Source: Collinsella aerofaciens
GTDB lineage: Bacteria > Actinomycetota > Coriobacteriia > Coriobacteriales > Coriobacteriaceae
NCBI RefSeq assembly: GCF_019131995.1
Contig: NZ_JAHONA010000004.1
Span: forward strand, 62,001 to 126,000
Direction of reading: 5' to 3'
Length of the DNA stretch: 64,000 nt
Positions 16,396 to 24,730 of the stretch are shown here, piece by piece. The notes beneath the pieces are model-generated. The model searched no databases. It was given only the letters and a program-made list of their open reading frames with translations, and had not been told where the DNA came from. Every line of letters begins with the position of its first letter. Position 1 is the stretch's first letter. Made by a program: the position numbers and the translations under genes.

Positions 16396-17523
16396 ATGAA
16401 AGATCTACTTTGTGACATATCGGCTTTTAGGTATTGGCGTTTACCCCCTCAGGTCCGCGCTTTGTGTCCGCCGCTTCCACGGCCGGAAGAAGACCGGCAG
16501 CGATATGATCTCGCCCGTAACCCGACGGCTGCGGTTGTGCTCGGCTTTCCGTTGTATACATTGGTTCGGACGAGAAACAAACGGACTTGCCCTGCCAACA
16601 TTAGGCAGCGGCTGTTTCTTGGTGAGCTCCCCAGGGAATCCGTGCTGGAAACGGAGCATGGATTTTTGATCATGTCTCCTCTGCTGACGGCATTCATCAT
16701 GTCGCGGCATCTGACGGATCTTCAGCTTCTTTTGGTATTGGCGGAGATGTGTGGCTTGTTTGCGGTGTGCGCTCTGCCGGTGGCACTTGAGGCGGAGCTT
16801 ACGCGTGCAATTGATTCGGGCGCGATTTCGACAACGTTCGGTTGGGTGCGCTGTCCGTCCGAGGACGGCACCGCCTCAAATTTATGGCGTCGAGACGCTT
16901 TGGTTTTGGGCAGAGACCTTGACCGTTTTTGTTCAGATGTTTGCGGGATGCGTTACGGCAATAGGTTTATGGCGGTATTGCAACTCGTTCCATTGGGTGC
17001 CGCGTCGCCTTTTGAGGTCGAGGCGTATTTGTTGCTTGGACTGCCGCGAGCCCTGGGAGGCGAGGGGTTTTGCGGCATAGAGCTCAATGTCGAAGTGACG
17101 CTAAGCACAAGTGCTCGAGCGATTGTGGGAAAGCCCCGTGTATATATAGACCTACTTCTTTCTTCGCCGGACGGCAGGCGACAGGTGGCCATTGAATGTC
17201 AGGGAAAGGCCTCGCACGGACGCGCAGGGGATGGCTTGCGTGACGCTGACCGCATGACGGCCCTTCAGGCCATGGGCTACGATGTACTTCTCCTGACACA
17301 CAGACAGATATCCGATGAGGGTAGATTCCGTGCGATCGTTAAGGCCGTATGCAGGATGCTCGATGCTGAATATCGTGATAAAAGCTCAGATGAGCAAAGG
17401 GCTGAGACATTACTCCGGTCTGAACTATTCGTTGACTGGACAAAATTGGGAGTAATTGACGGAAAGATGCCCGTTAGACGCAAAACTGCTCGATTGTGGA
17501 CGGCTGCGGTTCTAAGTGAGTAG
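16396..17523 (+). CDS. Orphan protein with PD-(D/E)XK/DUF559-like nuclease domain
   Basis: 375 aa. The C-terminal third has the pattern of a restriction-endonuclease-like fold: YIDLLL (Asp), AIECQGKASH (E-x-Q in place of E-x-K), then RMTALQAMGYDVLLLTHRQI, as in DUF559/Vsr-like domains that follow AbiEi-type N-termini in actinobacteria. The N-terminus (LLCDISAFRYWRLPPQV) I only know from unnamed coriobacterial proteins. No ribosome site is visible before the ATG at 16396 (GTG at 16390 is an alternative). The gene lies exactly between two 123-bp palindromic elements, and its last codons and stop (CTA-AGT-GAG-TAG) are the left end of the second. Composition is less GC-biased than its neighbours. 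Possible roles: defence nuclease, toxin-antitoxin-like protein, or mover of the repeats; all inference. Confidence 0.72.
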   Translation: MKDLLCDISAFRYWRLPPQVRALCPPLPRPEEDRQRYDLARNPTAAVVLGFPLYTLVRTRNKRTCPANIRQRLFLGELPRESVLETEHGFLIMSPLLTAFIMSRHLTDLQLLLVLAEMCGLFAVCALPVALEAELTRAIDSGAISTTFGWVRCPSEDGTASNLWRRDALVLGRDLDRFCSDVCGMRYGNRFMAVLQLVPLGAASPFEVEAYLLLGLPRALGGEGFCGIELNVEVTLSTSARAIVGKPRVYIDLLLSSPDGRRQVAIECQGKASHGRAGDGLRDADRMTALQAMGYDVLLLTHRQISDEGRFRAIVKAVCRMLDAEYRDKSSDEQRAETLLRSELFVDWTKLGVIDGKMPVRRKTARLWTAAVLSE

Positions 17524-17634
17524 ACTTTTGGCGTGATGGCGACCAGGCCGTTTTGCAACAAGTCATTTACCTGCGGCTTTATAAAGCAATATGGATGGTG
17601 TGCTCGGCAAGTTTCAAAAAGTCTACTCACTTAG
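17512..17634. repeat. 123-bp palindromic element, copy 2
   Basis: Perfect 18-bp terminal inverted repeats (CTAAGTGAGTAGACTTTT and complement). Same length and orientation as the copies at 16091 and 27534. The left end provides the stop codon of the nuclease-like gene. Confidence 0.88.
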
Positions 17635-17699
17635 TTTTTGACGAGAAACCGATGCCGAAGATAGCTCTATTTCAGGGCGTTAACGAGTCCTCGAGACAC

Positions 17700-17731
17700 A
17701 AAAAGGCCCGAACCAATACGGTCCGGGCCTT
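17700..17731 (-). terminator. Terminator of the rubrerythrin gene
   Basis: On the minus strand an AAGGCCCG stem, extended by pairing of ACC with GGT, closes on a short loop and is followed by TTTTT, about 35 bases after the rubrerythrin stop. Confidence 0.85.
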
Positions 17732-17765
17732 CTTCGAGCTAGAGGTTATGTCTCAGGCAGTTGGC

Positions 17766-18326
17766 TTAGCCAAAGTAGCGCTTGAGCAGGCCGGCGAAAG
17801 CCTTGCCGTGGCGAGCCTCGTCGCGGGCCATCTCGTGCACGGTGTCGTGGATAGCATCGAGACCGGCGGCCTTGGCGCGCTTGGCAAGATCGGTCTTGCC
17901 GGCGGTGGCGCCATTCTCGGCCTCAACGCGCATCTCGAGGTTCTTCTTGGTGGAATCGGTCACGACCTCGCCCAGGAGCTCGGCGAACTTGGCGGCATGC
18001 TCGGCCTCCTCGTGGGCAGCCTTCTCCCAGTACAGGCCGATCTCGGGATAACCCTCGCGATGAGCAACGCGAGCCATGGCCAGGTACATACCGACCTCGG
18101 AACACTCGCCCTCAAAGTTGGCGCGCAGATCGGCAACGATGTCCTCGGAGACGCCCTCCGTCTTGGCGACGCCCACGACGTGCTCGGCAGCCCACTCGAG
18201 CTGGCCCTCCTCCTGCTTCAGGAAGCGAGAACCGGGAACGCCGCACTGGGGGCACTTGAAGTCCTCGGGCAGCTGGTCGCCGTCGAACTCTTCCACATAA
18301 CCGCAAACGGGGCAAACAAACTTCAT
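17766..18326 (-). CDS. Reverse rubrerythrin (N-terminal rubredoxin, C-terminal ferritin-like)
   Basis: 186 aa. Rubredoxin-type iron site first (C5-x2-C8 and C25-x2-C28, FVCPVCGY and [10 protein letters not shown]), then a four-helix ferritin-like di-iron domain ([50 protein letters not shown]). This domain order is the reverse of classical rubrerythrin and is known from anaerobes, where it reduces peroxide using NAD(P)H-derived electrons. The ATG at 18326 follows AAAGGA; upstream codons are not conserved-looking. Single-gene unit with its own terminator. Confidence 0.93.
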   Translation of the reverse strand: MKFVCPVCGYVEEFDGDQLPEDFKCPQCGVPGSRFLKQEEGQLEWAAEHVVGVAKTEGVSEDIVADLRANFEGECSEVGMYLAMARVAHREGYPEIGLYWEKAAHEEAEHAAKFAELLGEVVTDSTKKNLEMRVEAENGATAGKTDLAKRAKAAGLDAIHDTVHEMARDEARHGKAFAGLLKRYFG

Positions 18327-18485
18327 GATTCGATCCTTTCGATCGATGGCGATTGTGCGCTCGTCCGGTCCCGTAAGGGCCCTCTCCGGACGTGCGTCTT
18401 GACGAGTTCTATTATCCATAAATGCAACCAAATGTGAAGCCTATTAGGAATGATTTTTAATAAAACAATTTCGAGATATGAAGAT

Positions 18486-18563
18486 GTTGATTGATTAACG
18501 ATTGGGAGGCCGTCTGCGATCTTTGCTGAGTACAATCGGTCGAGCAAATGTTGACCAATCAAC
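18486..18563. promoter_or_regulatory. Two GTTGA-N4-TCAAC-type palindromes upstream of the alcohol dehydrogenase
   Basis: GTTGACCAATCAAC at 18550-18563 is a perfect 5-bp inverted repeat around CCAA; GTTGATTGATTAAC at 18486-18499 is a near match 64 bases upstream. The downstream site ends about 20 bases before the start codon, a good position for a repressor. The regulator is not in the neighbourhood. Confidence 0.45.
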
Positions 18564-18582
18564 AAATGAGGGAGTTTCCTTT

Positions 18583-19803
18583 ATGCATTTAGCCCGTCGC
18601 GCCTGGTGCCGAACGTATCAAACGGTTTTTCGCATCGCATTGCCGGTGCTACCCTATACCGAGCCACGCATTCTAGAGCACGCTGAGGATGTGCCCACAG
18701 TGCTTCAAAAGCGTTCGATACAGCGGGCTCTTATCGTGACGGATCCCGGCATTGCCCGTCTGGGGCTCACGGCACCGCTCGAGACAGCGCTCGCGTCCAA
18801 GGGAATTGGCGTTGCGGTCTATGCCAAAACATCAGCGAACCCCACGGTTTCAAACGTGGAAGAAGCGGCGTCCCTGTATCGCGAGAATGACTGCCGGGCC
18901 ATTATCGGCTTTGGCGGTGGCTCGGCCATGGACTGTGCCAAGGGCGTGGGAGCACGCATCGCGCAGCCAAACAAGCCCATCAACAAGATGCGCGGCCTGC
19001 TGCGGATTCATCGTCGCCTGCCGCTTCTCATCGCCGTTCCCACCACGGCAGGTACGGGAAGCGAGGTCACGCTTGCGGCAGTAATTACCGATGACGAAAC
19101 ACACTACAAGTATCCCATTAACGACTTTGTGCTTATCCCGCGCTTTGCGGTGCACGACCCCGAGTTTACGCGCGGCCTGCCCGCCTCCATTACGGGGCAG
19201 ACGGGCATGGACGCCCTGACGCATGCCGTCGAGGCCTTTATCGGGCGAAGCACCACGCCCTACACGCGCAAGATGGCGCGTCAGACGGTACAGCTCATCT
19301 GCGAAAATTTGCTCGAGGTCTATGAGCATGGCGACGACATGCGTGCACGCCGCAATATGCTTTCGGCGGCGTATAAGGCGGGCGTTGCGTTTACCCGCTC
19401 CTATGTTGGATACGTTCATGCCATCGCGCACAGTCTGGGCGGCCGATACGGAATTCCGCACGGTTTGGCCAACGCTATCATCCTGCCGCACATGCTTCGC
19501 GCTTATGGTGACGCTGCCGCCCCCAAGCTTGCCGATCTTGCTCGCATGGCGGGTATTGCGCCGGCTACCGCGCAGGACAGTCTGGCGGCCGAGGCCTTTA
19601 TCGATTGGATCGATTGCATGAACGAGATCCTGGGAATCCCCAAATATGTCTCGGGCATTCGCCGCTCCGACATTCCCGAGATGGCGGCGCATGCCGATGC
19701 CGAGGCCAATCCGCTGTACCCCGTTCCGCTTTTGATGGACCGCCTGGAGCTCGAGCATATGTACGAGGTCGTCGCGGGTGGTATGTTTGAGGACGAGAAC
19801 TAG
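18583..19803 (+). CDS. Iron-containing alcohol dehydrogenase
   Basis: 406 aa, group III (iron-dependent) ADH. NAD-binding GFGGGSAMDCAKGVG, the loop PTTAGTGSEVTLAAVI, and the metal ligands in GMDALTHAVEAF (Asp and His) and HAIAHSLGGRYGIPHGLANA (two further His). It interconverts alcohols and aldehydes with NAD(P)H. The ATG at 18583 follows GAGGGAG. The aldehyde dehydrogenase begins 8 bases after its stop, so the pair probably converts an alcohol to an acid, or the reverse, through an aldehyde. The substrate chain is not readable. Confidence 0.93.
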   Translation: MHLARRAWCRTYQTVFRIALPVLPYTEPRILEHAEDVPTVLQKRSIQRALIVTDPGIARLGLTAPLETALASKGIGVAVYAKTSANPTVSNVEEAASLYRENDCRAIIGFGGGSAMDCAKGVGARIAQPNKPINKMRGLLRIHRRLPLLIAVPTTAGTGSEVTLAAVITDDETHYKYPINDFVLIPRFAVHDPEFTRGLPASITGQTGMDALTHAVEAFIGRSTTPYTRKMARQTVQLICENLLEVYEHGDDMRARRNMLSAAYKAGVAFTRSYVGYVHAIAHSLGGRYGIPHGLANAIILPHMLRAYGDAAAPKLADLARMAGIAPATAQDSLAAEAFIDWIDCMNEILGIPKYVSGIRRSDIPEMAAHADAEANPLYPVPLLMDRLELEHMYEVVAGGMFEDEN

Positions 19804-19811
19804 GAGGGTCC

Positions 19812-21191
19812 ATGAACACCGAGGAAATTGCGCGCATCGTCGGCGATCAGCGCACCTACTTTAAGACGCACGCTACGTTTGATGTCGATGCTCGACGTCG
19901 CGCGCTCGCGAGTTTACGCGATGCGGTGCGGGCCCACGAGGCCGATATCGCCCATGCGCTCAAGACCGATTTGGGAAAGTCGCATGACGAGGCCTATATG
20001 TGCGAGATCGGCACGTCGCTTTCCGAGATTCGACATCAGATCGCTTACGTGGCTCGATGGAGTCGTCCGCGCCTGCGTCCGTGCGATCTCGCTAACGCCG
20101 TGAGCGTGTGCAAAACGCAAGCCGTGCCCTATGGCGTCACGCTCATCATGGCTCCGTGGAACTACCCGTTTTTGCTGACGCTCGAGCCGCTCGCCGGCGC
20201 CCTTGCCGCGGGCAATACCGTGGTCATCAAGCCGAGTGCCTATGCTCCGGCATCGAGCACGGTGCTCAAGCAAATCTGCGAAGAGGCGTTTGACCCCCGT
20301 TTGGTGACGGTTGTCGAGGGCGGACGTGCCGAGAACGAGGCGCTGCTCGATGAGTGCTGGGACAAGATCTTCTTTACCGGTAGCGTTCCGGTCGGCAAGC
20401 TCGTCATGGAGCGCGCGAGCAAAAACCTCACGCCTGTGACGCTTGAACTGGGTGGCAAGAGCCCCTGTATCGTGGATGCCTCCGCAAACTTGAAGGTGGC
20501 AGCACGCCGTATCGCCTTTGGTAAGTGGCTCAACGTGGGGCAGACCTGCGTGGCGCCCGACTACCTGCTGGTCGATGCGCGCGTGCACGACGAGCTGCTG
20601 GACCTTATCAAGGAGGAGGCCCGCCGTATGTTTGGCGAGCATCCGCTCGATAACGAGGACTACGGGCATATCGTCAACGCCAAGCATTTTGCGCGTGCGC
20701 GCGGGCTGATCGATCCCGATAAGGTCGTGCTTGGAGGTACCGCGCGCGAGACGTCGCTCAAGATCGAGCCGACGATTTTGGACGGCGTGACCCCCGATGA
20801 CGCCGTGATGCAGGAGGAGATTTTCGGCCCCATCTTGCCGGTGCTGACGTTTGAGAGCCTAGACGAGGCCGAAGCGTTTATTACGGATCGTCCAACGCCG
20901 CTGGCCCTGTATATCTTTAGCCAGGACCGTACGGTTCAACAGCGCTTTGTGCGCTACGTGCCCTTTGGCGGCGGCTGCGTCAACGACACCATCATGCACT
21001 TGGCTACGAGCCATATGGGCTTTGGCGGCATGGGCGCGAGCGGTATGGGGCAGTACCATGGCCGCGAGAGCTTCGATACGTTTAGCCACAAGAAGAGCAT
21101 CGTGAACAAGGCAACCTGGCTGGACGTGCCGTTTCGGTATGCGCCCTACGCAAGCTGGAAGCACAAATTCGTGCGCATGTTTGTGCATTAG
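19812..21191 (+). CDS. Aldehyde dehydrogenase, class 3-like
   Basis: 459 aa, the short class-3 form. Visible: MAPWNYPFLLTLEPLAGALAAGN, FTGSVPVGKLVM, VTLELGGKSPCIVDA (general-base Glu), and the catalytic Cys in NVGQTCVAPDYLL; GPILPVLTF and HMGFGGMGASGMG further on. The C-terminus carries a basic, aromatic tail (SWKHKFVRMFVH), as in membrane-associated fatty-aldehyde dehydrogenases. Oxidises aldehydes to acids with NAD(P)+. AGGAGG lies just before the start; co-transcribed with the alcohol dehydrogenase. Confidence 0.93.
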   Translation: MNTEEIARIVGDQRTYFKTHATFDVDARRRALASLRDAVRAHEADIAHALKTDLGKSHDEAYMCEIGTSLSEIRHQIAYVARWSRPRLRPCDLANAVSVCKTQAVPYGVTLIMAPWNYPFLLTLEPLAGALAAGNTVVIKPSAYAPASSTVLKQICEEAFDPRLVTVVEGGRAENEALLDECWDKIFFTGSVPVGKLVMERASKNLTPVTLELGGKSPCIVDASANLKVAARRIAFGKWLNVGQTCVAPDYLLVDARVHDELLDLIKEEARRMFGEHPLDNEDYGHIVNAKHFARARGLIDPDKVVLGGTARETSLKIEPTILDGVTPDDAVMQEEIFGPILPVLTFESLDEAEAFITDRPTPLALYIFSQDRTVQQRFVRYVPFGGGCVNDTIMHLATSHMGFGGMGASGMGQYHGRESFDTFSHKKSIVNKATWLDVPFRYAPYASWKHKFVRMFVH

Positions 21192-21199
21192 AAAAGGGC

Positions 21200-21239
21200 G
21201 CAGGTAATACGAACAAGTGTTCCTATTACCTGCATTTTG
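21200..21239 (+). terminator. Terminator after the aldehyde dehydrogenase
   Basis: A stem of GCAGGTAATA and its complement, one mismatch, then GAAC/GTTC around AAGT, followed by ATTTTGC. It begins 8 bases after the stop. Confidence 0.8.
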
Positions 21240-21296
21240 CGTTAGACTACTGTTATGGAGCACGGATGGGCCAACTCCCTTTAGAAGGGATTTGGT

Positions 21297-21380
21297 ATGA
21301 ACGTAAGCGATGTTATTTCGTTATTGGCGTTGTTGATTGCGGCTATCGAACTCGGTCTGTTTATCGGCCGAATGAAATAG
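21297..21380 (+). CDS. 27-aa membrane peptide, putative holin-like/type I toxin
   Basis: MNVSDVISLLALLIAAIELG followed by LFIGRMK: a single hydrophobic helix with a short basic tail. It has a good ribosome site (AGAAGGGA) 8 bases before the ATG. This size and pattern (short Ser/Asp/Val head, Ile/Leu helix ending in G-x-x-I-G, Arg/Lys tail) is that of the putative holin-like toxin family common in Gram-positive gut bacteria. The following bases up to about 21480 hold a GGCA..CCCG / CGGG..TGCC hairpin, which could belong to an antisense RNA. Family assignment is from memory and moderate. Confidence 0.55.
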   Translation: MNVSDVISLLALLIAAIELGLFIGRMK

Positions 21381-21616
21381 CCGCCCCCGCGTAAGCGAAG
21401 ACGGCCACTTCTCACGATGAAAACGTGTATCGGAGTTGGCAAGACCCGCGGCAACGGGTGCCATCCGTGTTCCTATCTTATCTGCAAGCGTTCTGTCGCG
21501 CAAGCGTTGAGGCAAACGATTGAAGGACGCAGACAGGATGTATTTGTGTCCGCACGGGACCGTAGACTTCTCAATAAGGTTACACACCGGTTTATCCGGC
21601 TGTTAGAGGAGCTGCT

Positions 21617-21943
21617 ATGTACGAGCCTTCACGTGTTCTTCTGTCATTTCACATTGCAGGATTTCAGTATGCCGATGGCGCCTTGGTCCTGGGCGATCTT
21701 AAAGCGGGCGATAAGCTGACGCTGTGTGCCGAGCGCGATAATCCCCATGACCCTGAGGCGGTTGCGATCTATTACGGCAACACCAAGCTTGGCTATGTTC
21801 CGGGAAACGAGGTCGGCCCGCTGTCCTTGATGATGTATTACGGCCACGAGGACGTATTTGAGGCCCGCGTGCAACAGGTTGCCCCCGAACGCAGCCCGTG
21901 GCATCAGGTGCGCGTTGGCCTCTATGTGGTGGATGCTCGCTAA
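21617..21943 (+). CDS. HIRAN domain protein
   Basis: 108 aa, almost entirely one HIRAN domain: FHIAGFQYADGALVLGDLKA, CAERDNPHDPEAVAIYYGNTK and LGYVPGNEV. HIRAN domains bind DNA ends or damaged DNA and occur in eukaryotic Rad5/HLTF and in bacterial stand-alone proteins next to nucleases and helicases. GAGGAGCTGCT precedes the ATG. It is followed 18 bases later by a small charged protein, then a phosphoesterase and a DUF2130 protein, all on the same strand. Role in DNA processing is inferred. Confidence 0.85.
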   Translation: MYEPSRVLLSFHIAGFQYADGALVLGDLKAGDKLTLCAERDNPHDPEAVAIYYGNTKLGYVPGNEVGPLSLMMYYGHEDVFEARVQQVAPERSPWHQVRVGLYVVDAR

Positions 21944-21961
21944 TCGGTAAGGGAAGCTGCC

Positions 21962-22141
21962 ATGTTTGACGACGATGACCTGTTCGATTTGACGGATGAT
22001 CCGTTTGAATGGGATATGCTACTCGATGACGATGAGTTGGAGCAGGGCCGTAGGAAACGGCAGGACAAGAAAACTCAGGGTGACGCTTCGAAAAAGCAAG
22101 ACAAGCGCCGCCGCGGACTGTTCGGCGGGCTCTTTGGCTAA
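21962..22141 (+). CDS. Small charge-segregated protein of unknown function
   Basis: 59 aa: residues 1-30 are strongly acidic (MFDDDDLFDLTDDPFEWDML), residues 31-52 strongly basic (GRRKRQDKK, KKQDKRRR), and it ends GLFGGLFG. AAGGGAAGC lies 5 bases before the ATG, and the gene lies 18 bases after the HIRAN gene, so they are co-transcribed. Expression looks real from the start context, but I recognise no family. Confidence 0.6.
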   Translation: MFDDDDLFDLTDDPFEWDMLLDDDELEQGRRKRQDKKTQGDASKKQDKRRRGLFGGLFG

Positions 22142-22207
22142 CCGCCGCATCGCTGTGTCTGTATACTTAGCACCAGTTTGACGCGTTGCGAAATGAGGGC
22201 ATAGACG

Positions 22208-22753
22208 ATGATGTGGTTTACCGCCGACCTACACCTGGGCGATACGAATATCTTGCACGATATGGATCGACCGTTTGATTCGGTCGAGGAGATGAACCGC
22301 AGGGTCACCGATGCCATTAATGAGTGCGTGGCGGCGGACGACCGTCTCTATATCTTGGGAGACTTTACCTATCGTTTGCCCCTAGCGGACGCCGTGCACC
22401 TGCGCGAGCGTATCGAATGCAAGAATGTGACGCTCATCTGCGGTAACCATGACGGCGACTGGGAAGATCCCGACGCCCCGCAAATTTGGGAAGACGTGCG
22501 CGATTACCTGGAGGTTGCTCCCGGCTATGCCAAGGGCCATCGTCTGGTGATGAGCCATTACCCCATGCTCAGCTGGAATGGTAAGGCGCGTGGTGCCATC
22601 ATGCTACACGGGCATATCCACAGCAGAGGAGACCGCACCAACGTGCGCAATCGCGACCGCGAACGTCCTATCTTTCGCTACGATGTCGGCCTCGACGCCA
22701 ACGAGTACAAGCCCGTAAGCCGCGACCAGATTCTTAGCTTCTTTGGGCTATAG
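22208..22753 (+). CDS. Calcineurin-like metallophosphoesterase
   Basis: 181 aa, single-domain. All metal motifs are present: FTADLHLGD (D-x-H), LGDFTYR (GD), ICGNHDGDW (GNHD), VMSHYPM and LHGHIHSRGD (GHxH). Such short enzymes, often seen in phages and bacteria, act on phosphodiesters or phosphoesters; the natural substrate is not known. Start at 22208 or the adjacent ATG at 22211; the ribosome site is weak. It follows the HIRAN and small charged genes on the same strand. Confidence 0.9.
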   Translation: MMWFTADLHLGDTNILHDMDRPFDSVEEMNRRVTDAINECVAADDRLYILGDFTYRLPLADAVHLRERIECKNVTLICGNHDGDWEDPDAPQIWEDVRDYLEVAPGYAKGHRLVMSHYPMLSWNGKARGAIMLHGHIHSRGDRTNVRNRDRERPIFRYDVGLDANEYKPVSRDQILSFFGL

Positions 22754-22835
22754 GGCGCCAGAACCACCACAATAGGGATAGGCACCTTTGCGGTGGTTCC
22801 GGCGCCGTTGCCATTATGGCGGCGGCGCCTTTTTT
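22754..22835 (+). terminator. Terminator with a competing upstream hairpin
   Basis: Three GGCGCC words lie at 22754, 22801 and 22824. Words 2 and 3 with GTTGCC-ATTA-TGGCGG form a terminator ending in TTTTTT (22830-22835). Words 1 and 2, with GAACCACC/GGTGGTTC, form a longer alternative hairpin that would break the terminator. It lies between the phosphoesterase and DUF2130 genes. Confidence 0.8.
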
Positions 22836-22893
22836 GTCCGTGCAGCGCGGTAGAGTGTAGGCGGTTGAAATTTGCGTTCATCGAGGAGCTGCT

Positions 22894-24651
22894 ATGAATG
22901 AGATCAAGTGCCCGCATTGTGGCGAAGTCTTTAAGGTCGATGCGTCTGGCTATGCGGATATTGTCAAGCAAGTGCGCGATGCCGAGTTTTCGCGCGACCT
23001 GGATGAGCGTGTGAAGGCAGTCCAGCGCGAGGGCGAGCAGGCGCTGGAGCTTGAGCGCTCGCGTTTGACGGCTGCCTTGCAAAAGGCAGAGTCTCAGCGC
23101 AACGCTCAGCTTATCGAGCAGAAGAACGCTGCAGCTCAACAGCTGGCACAAGAGGTTGCCAAGCGCGATGCTGAGCTTGCCGAGCTGCGCGCCAAGCTCG
23201 AGGGCGCTGCCGCAGAGCGCGAGAGTGCAAGCCAGCGCGCGGCGGTTGAGGCCCGTGCCGACGCTCAAAAGGAAAACGCCGAGCTTCAGCGAGAAATCGA
23301 CAATTTGCGTGCGCAGCTGGAGCGCAAAGATGACGAAGCTAAGCTCGTCGAGTCGGCGGCGCGCAACGCTGCTCAAAACGATTTAGCTGCACGCGACGCT
23401 CAGATTGCCGAGCTGCAGGCCAGGCTTGCCGCGGCGGACAAGGCCCAGGAGATGGCGCTTGCCGCTGCCGCGGCAGAGTCGCAGCGTGAGCTCGATGCCG
23501 CTCGCAGCGAGGCCGAGCGCGCGCTTGCTGACTATCGCGCGAAGGTGCAAGAGAAGTTTTCCGCCGCAAAGGCTCAGTCCGAGCAAGAGGCCGAGGGCCT
23601 GCGTGCCCAGCTGCGCGAGCAGGAACTGATGGCAAAAATGAACCTGTCAGAGGCGGTCGCCGCGGCGGAGCGAGAGCGCGATGAGGCGCGTGCCAAACTG
23701 ACGAGCGAGCTGGCGGTGCGCGATTCTCGCGAGGAACAGGTCAAGGCGGCGCATGAGCTCGAGCTCGCGCAGGCCAAGCGCGCGAGCGATGACCTGATTC
23801 GCTACAAGGACGAAGAGATTGAGCGTCTTAAGGACATGAAGGTACGCCTGTCCACCAAGATGGTGGGCGAGTCGCTCGAGCAGCACTGCGAGACCGAGTT
23901 CAATCGCCTGCGCATGACGGCGTTTCCCAACGCGTACTTCGAGAAAGATAACGATGCGTCCGAGGGTACCAAGGGCGACTTTATCTTCCGCGAGTGCGAC
24001 GCAAGCGGCAACGAGGTCATTTCGATTATGTTCGAGATGAAAAACGAGAACGACGAGACCGCGACCAAGCATAAAAACGAGGACTTCTTTAAGAAACTCG
24101 ATCACGATCGTCGCCAGAAAGGCTGTGAGTACGCGGTGCTCTGCACGCTGCTCGAGCCCGAGAGCGAGCTTTACAACGCGGGAATCGTGGACGTGAGCTA
24201 TCGCTACGAGAAGATGTACGTGATTCGCCCGCAGTTCTTTATTCCCATGATCACGCTTCTTCGCAACGCCGCCATGGGTTCGCTTCGCTATAAGCAGGAG
24301 CTGGCGGAGTACAAACAGCAGAATATCGACGTCACGAACTTCGAAGCCAAGATGGAGAAGTTCAAGAACGATTTCGGCCGCAACTACGAGATCGCGAGCC
24401 GCAAGTTCCAAACGGCAATCGATGAGATCGACAAGACGATTAGCCATCTGCAGAAAACCAAGGAGGCGTTGCTGTCCTCCGAGAACAATCTGCGCCTGGC
24501 CAACAAGAAGGCCGATGATCTTACCATTCGCAAGCTCACGTGGGGCAACAAGACCATGAAGGCCGCCTTTGACGAGGCGCGCGGGGCTGCGCCGGAGACA
24601 AATGATGAGCCAGCCGAGGCGGATTCGTATGAGGTCGAGGATACCGAGTAG
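22894..24651 (+). CDS. DUF2130 coiled-coil protein with nuclease-like C-terminus
   Basis: 585 aa. A zinc-ribbon-like start ([12 protein letters not shown]), then about 280 residues of Ala/Glu/Arg-rich coiled coil, then the DUF2130 domain from about residue 315 ([58 protein letters not shown]). The GDF...E-x-K arrangement fits a PD-(D/E)XK-type nuclease core. Architecture resembles RmuC, a coiled-coil nuclease-like protein implicated in genome stability. GAGGAGCTGCT precedes the ATG. Function unproven; probably DNA processing. Confidence 0.85.
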   Translation: MNEIKCPHCGEVFKVDASGYADIVKQVRDAEFSRDLDERVKAVQREGEQALELERSRLTAALQKAESQRNAQLIEQKNAAAQQLAQEVAKRDAELAELRAKLEGAAAERESASQRAAVEARADAQKENAELQREIDNLRAQLERKDDEAKLVESAARNAAQNDLAARDAQIAELQARLAAADKAQEMALAAAAAESQRELDAARSEAERALADYRAKVQEKFSAAKAQSEQEAEGLRAQLREQELMAKMNLSEAVAAAERERDEARAKLTSELAVRDSREEQVKAAHELELAQAKRASDDLIRYKDEEIERLKDMKVRLSTKMVGESLEQHCETEFNRLRMTAFPNAYFEKDNDASEGTKGDFIFRECDASGNEVISIMFEMKNENDETATKHKNEDFFKKLDHDRRQKGCEYAVLCTLLEPESELYNAGIVDVSYRYEKMYVIRPQFFIPMITLLRNAAMGSLRYKQELAEYKQQNIDVTNFEAKMEKFKNDFGRNYEIASRKFQTAIDEIDKTISHLQKTKEALLSSENNLRLANKKADDLTIRKLTWGNKTMKAAFDEARGAAPETNDEPAEADSYEVEDTE

Positions 24652-24670
24652 GGGATAGCGTATCGCGCAA

Positions 24671-24708
24671 AAGCGGGGCCGCTGGCGATGTTGCCAGCGA
24701 CCCCGCTT
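24671..24708. terminator. Bidirectional terminator between DUF2130 and the Ski2-like helicase
   Basis: AAGCGGGG and GCTGGC arms pair with GCCAGC and CCCCGCTT around GATGTT, with one internal mismatch pair; it lies between the two converging stops. Confidence 0.8.
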
Positions 24709-24730
24709 CGTTTCGTTCCATTGTGCCCGG

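Noticed and set aside
17512..17634. 123-bp element as a plain transcription terminator
   Set aside because: The ends are complementary and flanked by T/A runs, so it may act as one, but the fixed length, three copies and conserved interior need another explanation; kept as a repeat.
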